A stretch of 64,000 nucleotides of DNA from Rhizopus sp. PT2906 (GCA_025529335.1 JAMYHX010000031.1:62001-126000), one strand, 5' to 3'. Shown: positions 12,344 through 22,630, counted from the stretch's first letter. Translations and numbers: made by a program. Notes: a model not told the origin generated them from the sequence alone.

Positions 12344-14434
12344 TTAGGAAAGCAATAATGGTTTAAGACTGTGGCTTATTGATTTATTTAGGATGAATGC
12401 AGCAGAAAGTTTATTAAACCAAAGACCGCATAAAGCATTAGTAAAAGTACCTAAACGAGTCCTATGTTGCTTATTAGTTAGATTGTCTCTCTTTTTTTTT
12501 TGAATGCCATTTACTTTATCATTCGGTTCAGAATCTAGACGACGGTTCATACGATAGAGTAGTAACCCTGTCAGACCAGACAAACATCCGGACACGATGG
12601 CAGTGACAAGATTAAATAGTACTGCAGGTGCTATAGACATTCTTATATAAAATGCTTGTGTGCAAATAGACATGAAGCTTACCATATCGAGGAGCATCGG
12701 ATGACTTGAATAAAAAGGATGCAACGATATTACCAATGTTACCAATCATGATCACTGCAGCTACTCCCACTGCCCTAACCGTTAAATCAGGATAATTTAG
12801 GGCTGACCATCCAAGTGAGGCAGAAGCTAATGCATATGACGTAAGTTTAGTACAAGAGTCTAGACATGCATTGCATACCTTGTAAACCAATCCCAATAGG
12901 AACAACCAGTAGGGTAGAGTAAAGGGCTAGATAACATCATCAGTTTCTATTATATTTTTTTTATCGAGCTAATTCATACCCCATTTGTCATAAAGTAAGT
13001 ATAGACAGAGATAGGCAGCGGCCACAATGATAGATCCCACGGCCAATATGGGTGATCGACAGTTGTATTTACCTCCCAGGTATCCGCCTAGTAAAACACC
13101 GATTGTTGCTGTCACACAAGGTGGTGCTGTTAAGAGCTGTGTTGTGGATGTATCAAATCCGAAGCCTAAGGAGGTTGTAGATTAAATAAAAAGTAAAATA
13201 GACAAAGAAAAAAAGGATGATTTACCACTAATGAGAACAGGCGCAAATACTCCTAAGCTTGTAAGGTTAATTGAATTTAAAAAGAAGATGATGCCAAAAG
13301 CCCATGTTTTCCAATCAGACAGTGCAACTGATAACGTCTTTAGCGTTGTATTGGAGTTGGAATGAATAGTTGCATCAACGTATTGCATTATTCTCTTTTC
13401 TTGCAACCGTTTTTGTTCTTCAGTTAACCAGCCAACTTCATTTAAATCATCAAACAGAAAAAAGTAAGAGATGATAGAAAGTAATACTGTAGGAGCTCCC
13501 TCTGTGATAAACAAGTATTGCCAACCATGTAGTCCGTTTTTGCCTTCCCAAGAAGAGACAAGATAAGCCAAAGGCCCGGAAACAATACCAGAAAGTGTAG
13601 CCATAGTTAAGAGTATGCCCACCCGTATACTAAACTCCTGAGGCTTGTATACCTTGGATAGTAAAAATAAGATACCAGGAATATACCCACTTTCGGCTGC
13701 ACTAAAGCGTTAAAGGTTTGTTTAGTGATTCACAACATAAATATCATGGCGCATACCCTAAAATAAGCCTCAAGATGAACAACCCAGTAAAGTCTTTAAC
13801 AAATGCTGTCATTAGTGTTGCGAGACCCCAAACAAACATGATAAATGATAACCATTTTGCTGCATTTGTCCTTTCAAGGATTATATTTGAGGGTATTTCA
13901 AAGATGATCTTGTAAAAAGGTTAATTGAGCGTACTGTTATCATTGATCTTAAGCCTACATATGTTATAAAAAATGCTGATATGGTTGTGCTTAGTTGTGT
14001 TGAAGACATCTAAAAAAGGGAAATGTGTTACTTTTTTATCTTTAATAGACTGTTTGGGTTACTTTTAAATCAGTCTGTAAACCTGCGATACTACATGATT
14101 TATAGTAAGTAAAAAAGAGTTTATATTAAAGAGCAATCTTTCTTTACGCGGCATTTCCGATATTAGCTCTATCCAAGAAATCTGCAAAGTAGAATAGACA
14201 AAATAGGGGCATTATTCGCAAGTCGAGCTTTTTTACTAGTTTCTTTTCATTTAATTCATTTATAGTTTCATATAACTTTGCATCTTCCATTGTCGAATAA
14301 ACATCAATCGTGCTTGTGTTATTCAATGAGATCGTGGATTGTGTTTTGTGATGATCATCGAGGTATCCATTGGGTTCAATCTTGGTTGAGTCACTAATAG
14401 TTGACTCTAGATTAAAAGAACTTTGCAATGCCAT
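12344..14434 (-). CDS. MFS transporter, Dal5/Tna1 anion:cation symporter type
   Basis: Nine exons on the minus strand: 14434-14148, 14090-14063, 14009-13959, 13908-13757, 13701-13226, 13165-12980, 12926-12879, 12826-12683 and 12630-12344. All phases agree and give 552 residues with about 12 membrane segments. Family marks: FADFLDRANIGNAAIAGL in the first loop, FEIPSNIILER in segment 2-3, and GAAESGYIPG in segment 5. The Dal5 family imports carboxylates such as allantoate, nicotinate or vitamins; the substrate cannot be read from the sequence. Two exons are tiny (28 and 48 nt), so automatic gene callers may miss them. The cytosolic C-terminus (RMNRRLDSEPND onward) is poorly conserved and the final exon end is the least certain part. 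Confidence 0.88.
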
Positions 14435-15299
14435 ATTTCAATTAATATATTATAAGAAACAAAAGAGAGAAAGGGGATAGACAATAAAAAAAGGGGAGAC
14501 ATGCATTTTTATACCATCTTCTTCCTTGCATGCTCCTTTGCATCTTCTTTCCCCTCCTTTATTTTCATTATTCATATAAATCTTTGCGCACAGTTTGATG
14601 GTATGATGAACTATAACATGTTTGTCGTCAGCTGCTTTTTTATGCCATGTCAAATGGAATCATTACTGTATACAACAATAGATGCTTCTCTGCTATAAAG
14701 ATGCACGCTTTGTTCATTTCTCCTGTTTCGGGTAATATTTGCTTCCGCCAAAAAGTATGTATGGCAATAAAATTCAGATTGAATTCTTTTATTCGATGTA
14801 GGTACTATTACGACGATGTGTCTATCTCTGTGATGCATGTATTTTCATCGGAAAGAACGTCAATTGATTGTATCATACGATATGTTACATTAGACTCATA
14901 AAAAGCTTGGTTGACGTACATTCATATCATCAGCCTTAGTCAATCTAGGAAATATATGCAATCACATTGTCATGCCTTTTTACTTTTATTACATATAATC
15001 TAAAATGTTGCTATTCATCATCATTTTGTCTCTCTCTCTTTTCTTTATTTTGAAACGTATTGTCAGTCATACCTGCATTTTTATTCAAAAAGATGATTAA
15101 AGTAGCTTTACTAATTTATATTATGTAGACTAACTCTACATGTCAAGGCAGATAACTCTTTCTTTTTTATACATCATTTAACGCGAACTATACACATATA
15201 TAAAACATGGACGGATGAAACGAAAATTTGATTGGACAATCAAAATTGTGACTATTAAAATAGCAAGGAAAAAATTTTTTCTCTTTTTTTTGTATAAAG
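14435..15299. other. Intergenic region upstream of MFS gene
   Basis: Short open frames on both strands overlap each other and show no motif. The 3' part (15200-15299) is AT- and T-rich and should hold the promoter of the following non-coding spliced gene. Confidence 0.45.
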
Positions 15300-15376
15300 A
15301 GTCATAGAGATTTTGAAAGGCTTTTTTTTTTTTTCTCTTTACACATTTATAACAAAGTAAGTATTATCTACCACAA

Positions 15377-15483
15377 AAAAAAAAGAGAGAGAGCGAAGAA
15401 GATAAATATCGAATGATACCCCGAATAAGGACCATGTGGAATAAAACGATAATGGAATTCCTCGTATCTGAGCTCTTTTTTTT
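15377..15483 (+). ncRNA. Candidate box C/D snoRNA in host intron 1 (weak)
   Basis: An A8GAG segment (from 15377) can pair with CTCTTTTTTTT (to 15483) next to a D box CTGA at 15468-15471. The best C box is the imperfect ATGATAC at 15413, which lies some 25 nt from the stem, so this is the weakest of the set. Position in a long intron of the host gene is the main support. Confidence 0.3.
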
Positions 15484-15613
15484 AACTTTGTTTAAACTCT
15501 TAATAACCTTATTTTTTTTAGTCCTAGGTGAAAGTGCATACACAGCTTATGTGCCATATAGCAATTGGGCCCTGGCTTTCTGTATATAATATGTAAGTAT
15601 AAATGAAAAATTG

Positions 15614-15712
15614 TAAAAAGAAGATGACGATATATATCCACGCTTCTGAGAGCTTTTCAAAAAAAATGAAAGATTGGATTTCTTTACATGCATCACCATC
15701 TGATTCTTTTTA
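15614..15712 (+). ncRNA. Candidate box C/D snoRNA in host intron 2
   Basis: TAAAAAGAA (15614-15622) pairs perfectly with TTCTTTTTA (15704-15712). The C box reads ATGACGA (15624-15630; one mismatch to RUGAUGA) and the D box CTGA is at 15700-15703, directly against the stem. An internal CTGA at 15646-15649 could be D', with ATGA near 15666 as a C'-like element. Guide sequence upstream of each D box was not matched to rRNA here. Confidence 0.55.
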
Positions 15713-15846
15713 TTAAACATTTATATCATCAAATTGATTCTAATCTTTATTTTAGTATATAGACAAGTCAAACTTTTGATTACTGTATGGTACATTTTGC
15801 GTCAGGTCTTCTTTCACTGAGGTTTATGTAAGTATAACTCTTAAAT

Positions 15847-15965
15847 GTAAAAAGATATCGTATGCAAATGATGATATCCAAAGTTCAAATTGCCAGTTCT
15901 GCTTCTGAAGTTTACTGAAGAGACGAACTTATCGCTTTTAACTGAGAGTATATGATACTTTTTAC
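15847..15965 (+). ncRNA. Box C/D snoRNA in host intron 3
   Basis: This is the best snoRNA of the set. A perfect C box ATGATGA (15868-15874) and D box CTGA (15942-15945) are brought together by a long terminal stem, GTAAAAAGATATCGTATGC (15847-15865) with GTATATGATACTTTTTAC (15948-15965), paired apart from one bulge and a few G-U pairs. Internal CTGA copies at 15905 and 15915 offer D' boxes. It should direct 2'-O-methylation at the base five positions upstream of D or D'. The rRNA target is not assigned. Confidence 0.7.
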
Positions 15966-16083
15966 ATTTTATTTAAAAAAATAAGCATCTTTATACTAAT
16001 GTGTATATCTTTTTTTAGTTCTTTTTTTTTACAAGAAATGTAATGTGGCTTGTATATAAATAATGGTAGGTTTATTTTGATGG

Positions 16084-16335
16084 AACAATTATAAGTGTTT
16101 CTTGAGGATGATAAATAGTTATATCCATTCTATGATGCGAGGCCCACATCTTTTTGACACCAGTAGATTGAATGATTCATTCCTTGAGTTCTTTGAGGGA
16201 TGAGGACTTCTTTTTACTACCGTCGAGAGGGTGGGGATAAGTCAGTCTAAGGACTTGTCTTTAGATTGGCTTGTCTTTTTGTGGTTTCCAGGATTTAAAT
16301 AAACTTGCTGACAATTTTTCACTTTATAATTGTTT
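16084..16335 (+). ncRNA. Long C/D-like structured RNA in host intron 4
   Basis: AACAATTATAAGTG (16084-16097) pairs with CACTTTATAATTGTTT (16320-16335). Inside are C-like ATGATAA (from 16108), ATGATGC (from 16131) and a D box CTGA (16308-16311). The centre folds into further hairpins: CATTCCTT/GAGGGATG near 16170-16200 and AAGTCAGTCTAA/TTAGATTGGCTT near 16239-16272. At about 250 nt it is far longer than an ordinary C/D methylation guide; long C/D RNAs such as U3, U8, snR4 or snR45 are the closest classes, but none is recognised. Confidence 0.5.
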
Positions 16336-16489
16336 CTATTATTATTTCTTTTACAAATGTGTTAACTATTTGCTTTTAGGTAATGTATAGAATGTGTATA
16401 TATTTTTATAATAAAAAACTCTTAGTGTATTGGTTTTTAGTAACTGAATATATTTATTTTAAAGTATTTTACAATTAAAAAGAAAGAAT

Positions 16490-16932
16490 TTACAAGTGTT
16501 GACCAAAGGCTTCATCAAATTTTGAAGCAACGATTCCAAACCTATCTGGATCACGGGAGTGCATAGCTGCGATATCTTCAGTAATACTATGCATAAGTTG
16601 TGCATTGGCTCTATGACCAAACTGCATAGGTTCATTAGTCAATCCAGAGTTCAGTTCAGATCCATCAGTTGAACTGACTGAACCAAATACTCTACGACGT
16701 GTTGTTTGTGTAGCATTATTTATTGAGCCAGGACCACTAGTTTGACCAACCTCATTTAAAAGGTCTTGAGTTTTAGAAGTAGCCTAATAATAATTAGTTT
16801 ATTTTTGTGCACTTGACATACAGTTGATATACATACAGTGTTTACGATGCTGTTAATATCTTTTCGCAAGTTATTGTTACGTTCATTAAATTGGGATTCC
16901 AATTCAGCGTTTGTAGGGTGTTCACGATCCAT
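16490..16932 (-). CDS. Uncharacterised small protein
   Basis: Two exons on the minus strand, 16932-16837 and 16783-16490, joined in phase by a 53-nt intron (GTATGT to ATTAG), give 129 residues. The start codon is the first ATG before the donor (MDREHPTNAELESQ). The sequence is polar, with a predicted helix over residues 8-45, a T/R-rich middle (TQTTRRRVFGS) and a conserved-looking C-terminal helix (NAQLMHSITEDIAAMHSRDPDRF). No signal peptide, membrane segment or known domain was recognised. Intact frame and typical splice sites support a real gene. Confidence 0.7.
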
Positions 16933-17204
16933 AATAATAATGATGATGATGAAAAAGATTTATTAAAGAAAAGAAAAAGAATAGGTATTTATACCCAAAG
17001 TTGCATTTATGCATGAATTTTTTCCTTGACGCTTTGCTAAATCATTGCTTACGTTTTTCTATGAATAAGATTACATCATGTGCTGCAAGCTTATTTTTAT
17101 GAAGCATTCATTGGTCCCTTCCACAAACGACATGAATGACATAATATTGATGTTTATTATTATATTATTATTAAAATTAATATTAAATAGTAGTAAGTAG
17201 TAAA

Positions 17205-17810
17205 TTATGAGTCTGTTGTTGTCATTGAACTAGAAGGAGTCAAGTCTAAGTATCCATCATCTTGAATTGAGGATGAAGATGAGGATAAGCTACTAACTGA
17301 CGTTTGAGCAATAGGGAAAATGTAGGGCTGGCATTCAACAAAACTTGAGGGTGTGAAAAAATCATGCTTTTCTGTGACATGACTCGTTAAACATTCAGAA
17401 CTGGGGATATGAAAATCCATGATATCCTCATTATCAATCCAATGATCCTTTTTACATTCAACTGTAGGTGACGGCGGCATGTAGATACCTGAGTCATCAA
17501 TAATTGATAATTTATATACTTCTTCCTTTGTCGATTCAACGAGTGGGACATTGTTTGCATGTTTGTCTGATGATTTTTTTCTACCAAAACTCAGAGTAAA
17601 ACCAACACTGTTACGACCCTTATTGCTATTGTTGCTGTTACTGCTATCTGTCCTAGGCACCAATGCTTCTTCCTTCCCTTCGCCCTGGTCTATGGCATCA
17701 TCCGTGGCGGATTGGTTATTATCAGTGCTAGTAGTTGTAGTAGACCTTTGCCAGAACTTGACAGTGCGCATGAATGGCTTATTTTTAGGCTTGTTATCGA
17801 TAGTTGCCAT
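17205..17810 (-). CDS. Uncharacterised Ser/Thr-rich protein
   Basis: A single open frame of 201 residues with an A-rich leader upstream. The N-terminus is basic (KPKNKPFMRTVKFWQR), followed by S/T/N-rich tracts, a short GFTLSFGRKKSSDKH segment and an acidic middle with several PSPT/PSS sites. It ends in Ser8 and ST-rich stretches. The composition suggests an intrinsically disordered, possibly phosphorylated regulator. No domain or membrane segment was recognised. Confidence 0.65.
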   Translation of the reverse strand: MATIDNKPKNKPFMRTVKFWQRSTTTTSTDNNQSATDDAIDQGEGKEEALVPRTDSSNSNNSNKGRNSVGFTLSFGRKKSSDKHANNVPLVESTKEEVYKLSIIDDSGIYMPPSPTVECKKDHWIDNEDIMDFHIPSSECLTSHVTEKHDFFTPSSFVECQPYIFPIAQTSVSSLSSSSSSIQDDGYLDLTPSSSMTTTDS

Positions 17811-19638
17811 TGATTAAAAATATACTTGAGGGTTAAAAAGAAAAAGAAAGTATTTTTTAAAAAAAAGTCCTTTGGCCCTTTTACGGTTCTAAATGGAGAA
17901 AAATCATGAATTGCGCTAAACATTTCGGGTATAATAAACTCCTCCATTGTTTCTTTCTTTGACCCATTATTCACCATCATATTACGACATTGCCGAAAAC
18001 CTCAATCTCCCTCTCCTTTTTTTTTTGTTATGTTTTACCAGAATACTCTTTCATTACATCTATAGACCTATTATTATATAGATACGCTTTGAAATCTAAA
18101 ATCATCCTATAAAAATGAAACCATCATGTGTACATCCTTGAAATTTAACTGTTCGATTAAGGCTCCGTGCACTGTATATTTAAGCTTTTCTTGGTTTTAT
18201 TTAAAGCTACATATAGTCTCTCTTTATAGGAACTATTGATAAAAAGGACATCGCATTGCACTTGCTTAGAAAACGATGTGCTATCAGCTGTTTCTAGAGA
18301 TTATTTATGTATTTTCATGCCAGAAGCTCTTCCGGATAAATAATATTAATGACCGATAAAACATTGAATGGGAGACACTACATAATGTCTTACTATATAT
18401 TAGAAACTTTCATACTTGAATTATTAACAGCCTTAAATCTAGCTAATTGGGTTCATTAATAATTTGTTCCGAGAAAAGCAATTTCCAATCAATGGCTTAT
18501 TATTATTATAAAATTCTCTTTGTATTATGTGTATTTTCATCATATCCTCTTGTGATTATACGATTTGGAAGGACATGCAAAAACTTAATTCCAGATCCGT
18601 TACTGCAACATATCTCTGTATTACATCATGACTTATGGCTCTTGTAGAATAGTAAAGTATGCTTTACAAAAGTATCAAGTATATCTTGTTCAGAAAGTTC
18701 AAGACTCTCTCTTTATGGCTTATTAGGTTATTTAGACTCAACATTTATTGTTCATTATTCCCCCTTCAGTTTCCTTTTATGGTATATTTTATTTGCCCAC
18801 AGCATGACTTTCAGGTACGTAATTACTTTTACTTGCTTTATGCCCTTTCTTTGCCTTTATTTAAGTGGCCCTTTTTGTCGTCAACGGTTTCTTTTTTCAT
18901 TTCGCAGTACTCATGAAAAGTAAGCTGCGTAAACCTAGTAACATCTTTTTTTCAGGAACCATATCAGGATGCTGTCGTTGCTTTTCTTTGTTATCAGTGA
19001 CAACATTATAGGAATAGGTCAAGGCTTCAAATGGTGCAAAATTAATTAGAAGAACAATCCATCAGATCATCTTTTATACGCATAAGCTACTGCTTTTACT
19101 TTTATTGGCGGACAAATAATTTGTCCTGTGTGCCACTCGATGCTATTTGGGCTCCAAAGCTGAGAACGACCACATGTCCTTCTACAAAACTTTTCCTCGA
19201 GACACTCTTGATCCAATAGTATCAATTACCGAATATATGAAGGAAGAACTCGAGGTATATGTTGTCTGTTGTTCTTGTTATCCTATACACGTATGAATTC
19301 AATTTGTATAAAGCACATCACAAAGTTTAGCGATGTCCCTTGGTGAAGTTGTGTTGTATTAATCTACTCTCCATTGAACTATCTTTTGGTACACTTTGAA
19401 AAAGGTTGTTGTTTATGGAGTCAATATCACACTTTTCTATTACATCAAGCGGCCCAAAATATTCTACAAAAAAAACCCCCCACATGTCAATATACTGTCC
19501 TTCCAACACCAAAGGGCAAAAAAGGACAGATAATAATTTTTTCCAAAGGATGGCTTTTGATTTTCCAATAGACGGTTATCATTTTCTCAAAGGGCGGTTT
19601 CTTTTCTATTCAAAGTTCGTTTTTTTTCTCTAAATAAG
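17811..19638. other. Intergenic, no supported gene
   Basis: Short open frames at 18447-18916 (+) and 19327-19633 lack motifs. The stretch is AT-rich and borders the mobile-element region. No clear terminal inverted repeat for the element that starts at 19639 was found by eye. Confidence 0.45.
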
Positions 19639-20067
19639 ATGACTATTCGTTTTTATTACAAAGACGACCAAGGTAGAATAGTTGATGAGCAATAAAATGA
19701 TTCTATGGATTGGGATGAGGATGTCACCCTATTCCACTTAAAAACTTTGATCCGTATTAGACAGTACTGTGAGAAGCAAGGAGATAAACAGTTATCGTCT
19801 AAGGAAGACATAGAAGATTTAGACGCTAATATGAAGGATGTTATAGCCATAGTTAAAAAGCAGATAAAGACTTATCATAGATATTCAAATGAGCAAAAGC
19901 TTCTGTTTGTGTATTATAATAGAATCAAGCTATTCAATGCTGCTAAATCCGAACGCTTATCAGGCGATATAAACGAGCGAACAGCGCAAAAATGGGCTAA
20001 AAAAACTTAAGGAGAATAAAGACTGGAATATTCTTGAAAAGCAGAGCAATTTGGTTAATAACACTAA
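19639..20067 (+). pseudogene. Tc1/IS630-type transposase, N-terminal fragment (broken)
   Basis: The reading frame from ATG 19639 has an in-frame TAA at 19693-19695, then runs open to about 20000. The helix-turn-helix is clear: KLFNAAKSERLSGDINERTAQKWAK, the DNA-binding style of IS630/Tc1-mariner transposases. At an A7 run (19998-20004) one extra A shifts the frame; reading past it gives KLKENKDWNILEKQ, the expected continuation. Coding similarity ends at about 20067, where a Fanzor-like frame begins. The stop and frameshift indicate an inactive copy, although homopolymer sequencing error could explain the shift. Confidence 0.7.
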
Positions 20068-20418
20068 TTTGTACCCCTTGTTGTCTTTGGTGCGGGAATG
20101 TTTGGCAAAGACTCGATGAAGCTGAAGGGAAACAGGTGTGGTGTCACTGGCGTTTTTTGGCGGGCGGTAAAAAGAAGAGAAGCAGCTGGAGATCTCATTG
20201 CTGTTACAATTGATGAATACAAAACTTCAAAAGCTTGCAATGCTTGTAACAACGATCCTCTTGCAAGAATGTCTGGATTGAAAGGCTGTAGTATCCTGGT
20301 TTGCAACACCTGCAAGACATTATGGCAACGAGATATCAACGCTTGCAAGAATATGCTCTCTATTTCTCTTTTAATTTGGAATGGAAGAGGTCGACCTTCT
20401 AAGTATAGAAGAAATTAA
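20068..20418 (+). pseudogene. Fanzor/TnpB-like nuclease, C-terminal fragment
   Basis: Open frame with no proper N-terminus; the recognisable part begins PLVVFGAGMFGKDS and continues VTIDEYKTSKACNAC. It has the C-terminal signature of TnpB/Fanzor proteins (eukaryotic homologues of the IS200/IS605 RNA-guided nuclease): TSKAC-X2-C, then VCNTC with a second Cys pair forming a zinc ribbon, followed by WQRDINACKNM, where the Asp is the expected RuvC-III catalytic residue. The protein ends GRGRPSKYRRN. RuvC-I and the N-terminal guide-binding region are missing, so the fragment cannot be active alone. It sits between the two halves of a transposase, matching the known habit of Fanzors to ride in eukaryotic transposons. 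Confidence 0.7.
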
Positions 20419-20569
20419 ATGGTGTATAAAATCGCCGTAATGAACACGGTTTCCCTTCTGGGATAAAGATTATTACAGGTAAAAAAGATGTCTGATAATT
20501 TTACTTGATCCAAAAATGATTTTTACTTAACTTTTTTATAGTAGAAATACTAGTAGTAGTGAAGCCTGC

Positions 20570-21110
20570 TATTACAGCTACTCCTACCGGAAGGGCTATT
20601 TCTCACACTGTATTAAGTGCAATCTCGGCGAAGTTTATGGTGTCGATGGAACTTCGAAATCCCCCCTCCCCCAAGAAGAACGCTCAAAATGAATCAAAAT
20701 CGACTTTGCTAATCGCAAAAGGAAAACATCAGCTCAAACCAAAATGCCAGCTTCAAAAGTTACTGTCACTAGTCATTATATGAGGTTTCTTGAAAAAACC
20801 ATAGATGAAATGGATTGTTTTCCTGAGCTAAAAGGCTAATATATCGTAATGGATAATACACCTATTCATGCGGCGGACCAAATTGATGAGATGATAGTTG
20901 CAAGAGGGTACAAGAGCATCTACCTCCCTTCTTACTCTCCTGAGCTTAATCCAATAGAGCAGTTTTGAGCAATTGTCAAAAATAAAATCAAACGTAGCTC
21001 ATTCGAAGCTACCGAAGATTTGACTACTCGGATTACTGAAGTTTGTAACTCTGTTCCTCTTAAGCACCTACAAGCATTTGTTCAACACTCTGTCAATTGG
21101 AAAAGTGCTT
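20570..21110 (+). pseudogene. Tc1/IS630-type transposase, DDE C-terminal fragment
   Basis: One frame carries the C-terminal half of a DDE transposase: FLEKTIDEMDCFPELKG, then YIVMDNTPIH (second catalytic Asp), RGYKSIYLPSYSPELNPIEQF (third acidic residue) and VKNKIKRSSFEA. Three in-frame stops interrupt it: TGA 20690, TAA 20837 (an expected aromatic position) and TGA 20966 where Trp is usual. The first catalytic Asp region is not seen. It probably belonged to the same element as the helix-turn-helix fragment at 19639, now separated by the Fanzor-like piece. Confidence 0.75.
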
Positions 21111-21996
21111 ACGTGGTGAGTCACTATGAATATTATTCATTTCAAGTAGTAGGTGATTTTTTTTATGGAAATAAACCAGTACACGTTTTCTCGCATTATC
21201 TCTTATGTTTTCTGCGGAGATTATGCGACATTTTTGTACTGTATTTTTATTAATTATTGACATTAATTTTATAAAATGTTGTCATAAAATAAAAAAATTA
21301 TTTGCGTAAAAAGACGACAAAGAAAAATATGTTTGAATAAAACGACATCATGTCAAAAGAGAGAGAGAGAGATAATGAGTTTATATGTAGAAAAAAGAGA
21401 GAAACATATGTTAGTATTAGAGCATATATCCTAATATTAGTCTTACTTACCACCGAAGTGCATTCTGGGGAGGGTAGCGATAACTACCCAGGATAGTTAA
21501 AAAAAAAAAAAAAGGAACGGAGGACAGAGAGAACCCAGAGCACAAGAAGAGGCAACTGGGAGAACGTTCCAGATATACACGTCAGAGAGCAAAGAGGGCG
21601 GGACAAGCGAGTCAGAGCAAGGGCCATGAGGACAGGCTAGTTTTGCATTGTCAAATATGACTACATGTTCTTCTGATTTCATGGAAAGACCGAATAAAGA
21701 ATTTAAACTTTTACAAACAGACTAAAGAGGGCTATTTCTAATATTAAGTTAATTTCAACTCCAAGGCAGCCCACCTGTTAATATTACGAAAATATTCTTG
21801 GCGACGACGAATTTACATTTCATACATGAATTTTGTTCTCATCATGGGTGTATTTATTTTCGATCACAGGCGAATTTACTTTCCGGAAAGAGTGTATAAC
21901 TAGTGTGTTCATTTGATTGGATAACAAAACGTGATTTTAACTATAAAAAACTTTTTTTCTGTTTATTACTTTTTTTCTTTAACTTGAATGTAAAAC
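21111..21996. other. Probable transposon flank, no gene
   Basis: Holds an A15 run at about 21500-21514 preceded by a short imperfect palindrome around AACTACCCAGGATAGTT, and a GA-rich segment at 21515-21640 of unusually high GC for the region. This could be the tail of a non-LTR element, but nothing diagnostic was seen. Confidence 0.3.
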
Positions 21997-22315
21997 AGCG
22001 GCCTCACCCTGCTTTGTGGTTCCAACAACCTACTGTATGGTGTACCGTACCCTCCACTTACTTTAGGGATTGGCATTATTAAGTTAATGTCATTCAGAAA
22101 GGACAGTAGAGCAGTAGGATTCAACCCCTGCCCGCGACGGTGGAGAGTTTTATAGACGGGAAGATAGCGGCCTCACCCTGCTTTGTGGTTTCAACAACCT
22201 ATTGTATGGTGTACCGTACCCTCCACTTACTTTAGGGATTGGCATTATTAAGTTAATGTCATTCAGAAAGGACAGTAAAGCAGTAGGGTTCAACCCCTGC
22301 CCGCGACGGTGGAGA
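21997..22315 (+). repeat. Tandem pair of 150-nt repeats
   Basis: Units 21997-22146 and 22166-22315 are identical except for about four substitutions and are separated by 19 nt, a period of 169 nt. Each unit begins AGCGGCCTCACCCTGC and ends GCGACGGTGGAGA. Two segments, GGTTCCAACAACC and GGGTTCAACCCCT, resemble the tRNA B box, and unit GC is above background. This could be a tRNA-derived SINE remnant or part of a larger element. The near identity implies recent duplication or gene conversion. Confidence 0.8.
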
Positions 22316-22630
22316 ATCTTCCTTCAAGTTTCTTTTTTTTTTCAAAAAGTGACTGTATACGTTTATATATTAGAAGAAAAAGGAAGAAAAGAAACTAATA
22401 TCTATTACTTTAAGCTGTTTATACTAGAGCCAGTTTTTTTCCTGAACGAATACTTTTTATGAAGTTCTCGATTTACAAATTATAATGTTTTGCCAGTACT
22501 TTGAACCTTCAGACTCAACTTTGACTCAACGTTAAATCGCCCTGTCAAAAAGCAGTTCTGTCGGAACAAATATTACTGTAATATGAGTAACCAAGGTGGT
22601 GAAAAGACTTTGAAAAAAAAAAGGGTATAA

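Larger units (their letters stand above)
15300..16440 (+). ncRNA. Spliced non-coding host gene for intronic snoRNAs
   Basis: Four clean introns can be drawn: 15357-15521, 15593-15755, 15828-16018 and 16066-16379. Donors are GTAAGT three times and GTAGGT once; acceptors are TTTTTTAG, TTTTAG, TTTTTTTAG and CTTTTAG, with branch-like CTAAT/TTAACT. The exons between them (about 70, 72 and 47 nt) carry no shared open frame and show no protein similarity. The introns (165-314 nt) are much longer than the 50-60 nt usual in this window, and each contains a stem closing C/D-like boxes. This is the arrangement of snoRNA host genes such as GAS5/UHG: spliced exons are discarded and introns processed. The 5' end is inferred from a T-rich tract before the first donor, and the 3' end from AATAAA near 16412. 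Convergent with the small gene ending at 16490. No expression evidence is available. Confidence 0.6.

Noticed and set aside
5947..14434. Nitrogen-regulated cluster of the GATA factor and the Dal5-type permease
   Set aside because: They are 6 kb apart with unrelated housekeeping genes (MDM10, CCT1) between them; proximity alone is no evidence of control.
17551..17817. 88-codon plus-strand frame with Leu runs over the Ser-rich gene
   Set aside because: Leu runs are the antisense of Asn/Ser codons in the minus-strand gene at 17205-17810.
22110..22146. tRNA gene suggested by a B-box-like sequence
   Set aside because: No convincing A box, cloverleaf or acceptor stem could be drawn; kept only as a hint of a tRNA-derived repeat.
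21997..22315. CRISPR-like direct repeats
   Set aside because: Only two 150-nt units with one 19-nt spacer, in a eukaryotic genome; simple tandem duplication explains it.
22202..22462. 86-codon frame starting in the second 150-nt repeat
   Set aside because: Runs from the repeat into AT-rich sequence; the first repeat unit has no equivalent frame end, so no gene is supported.
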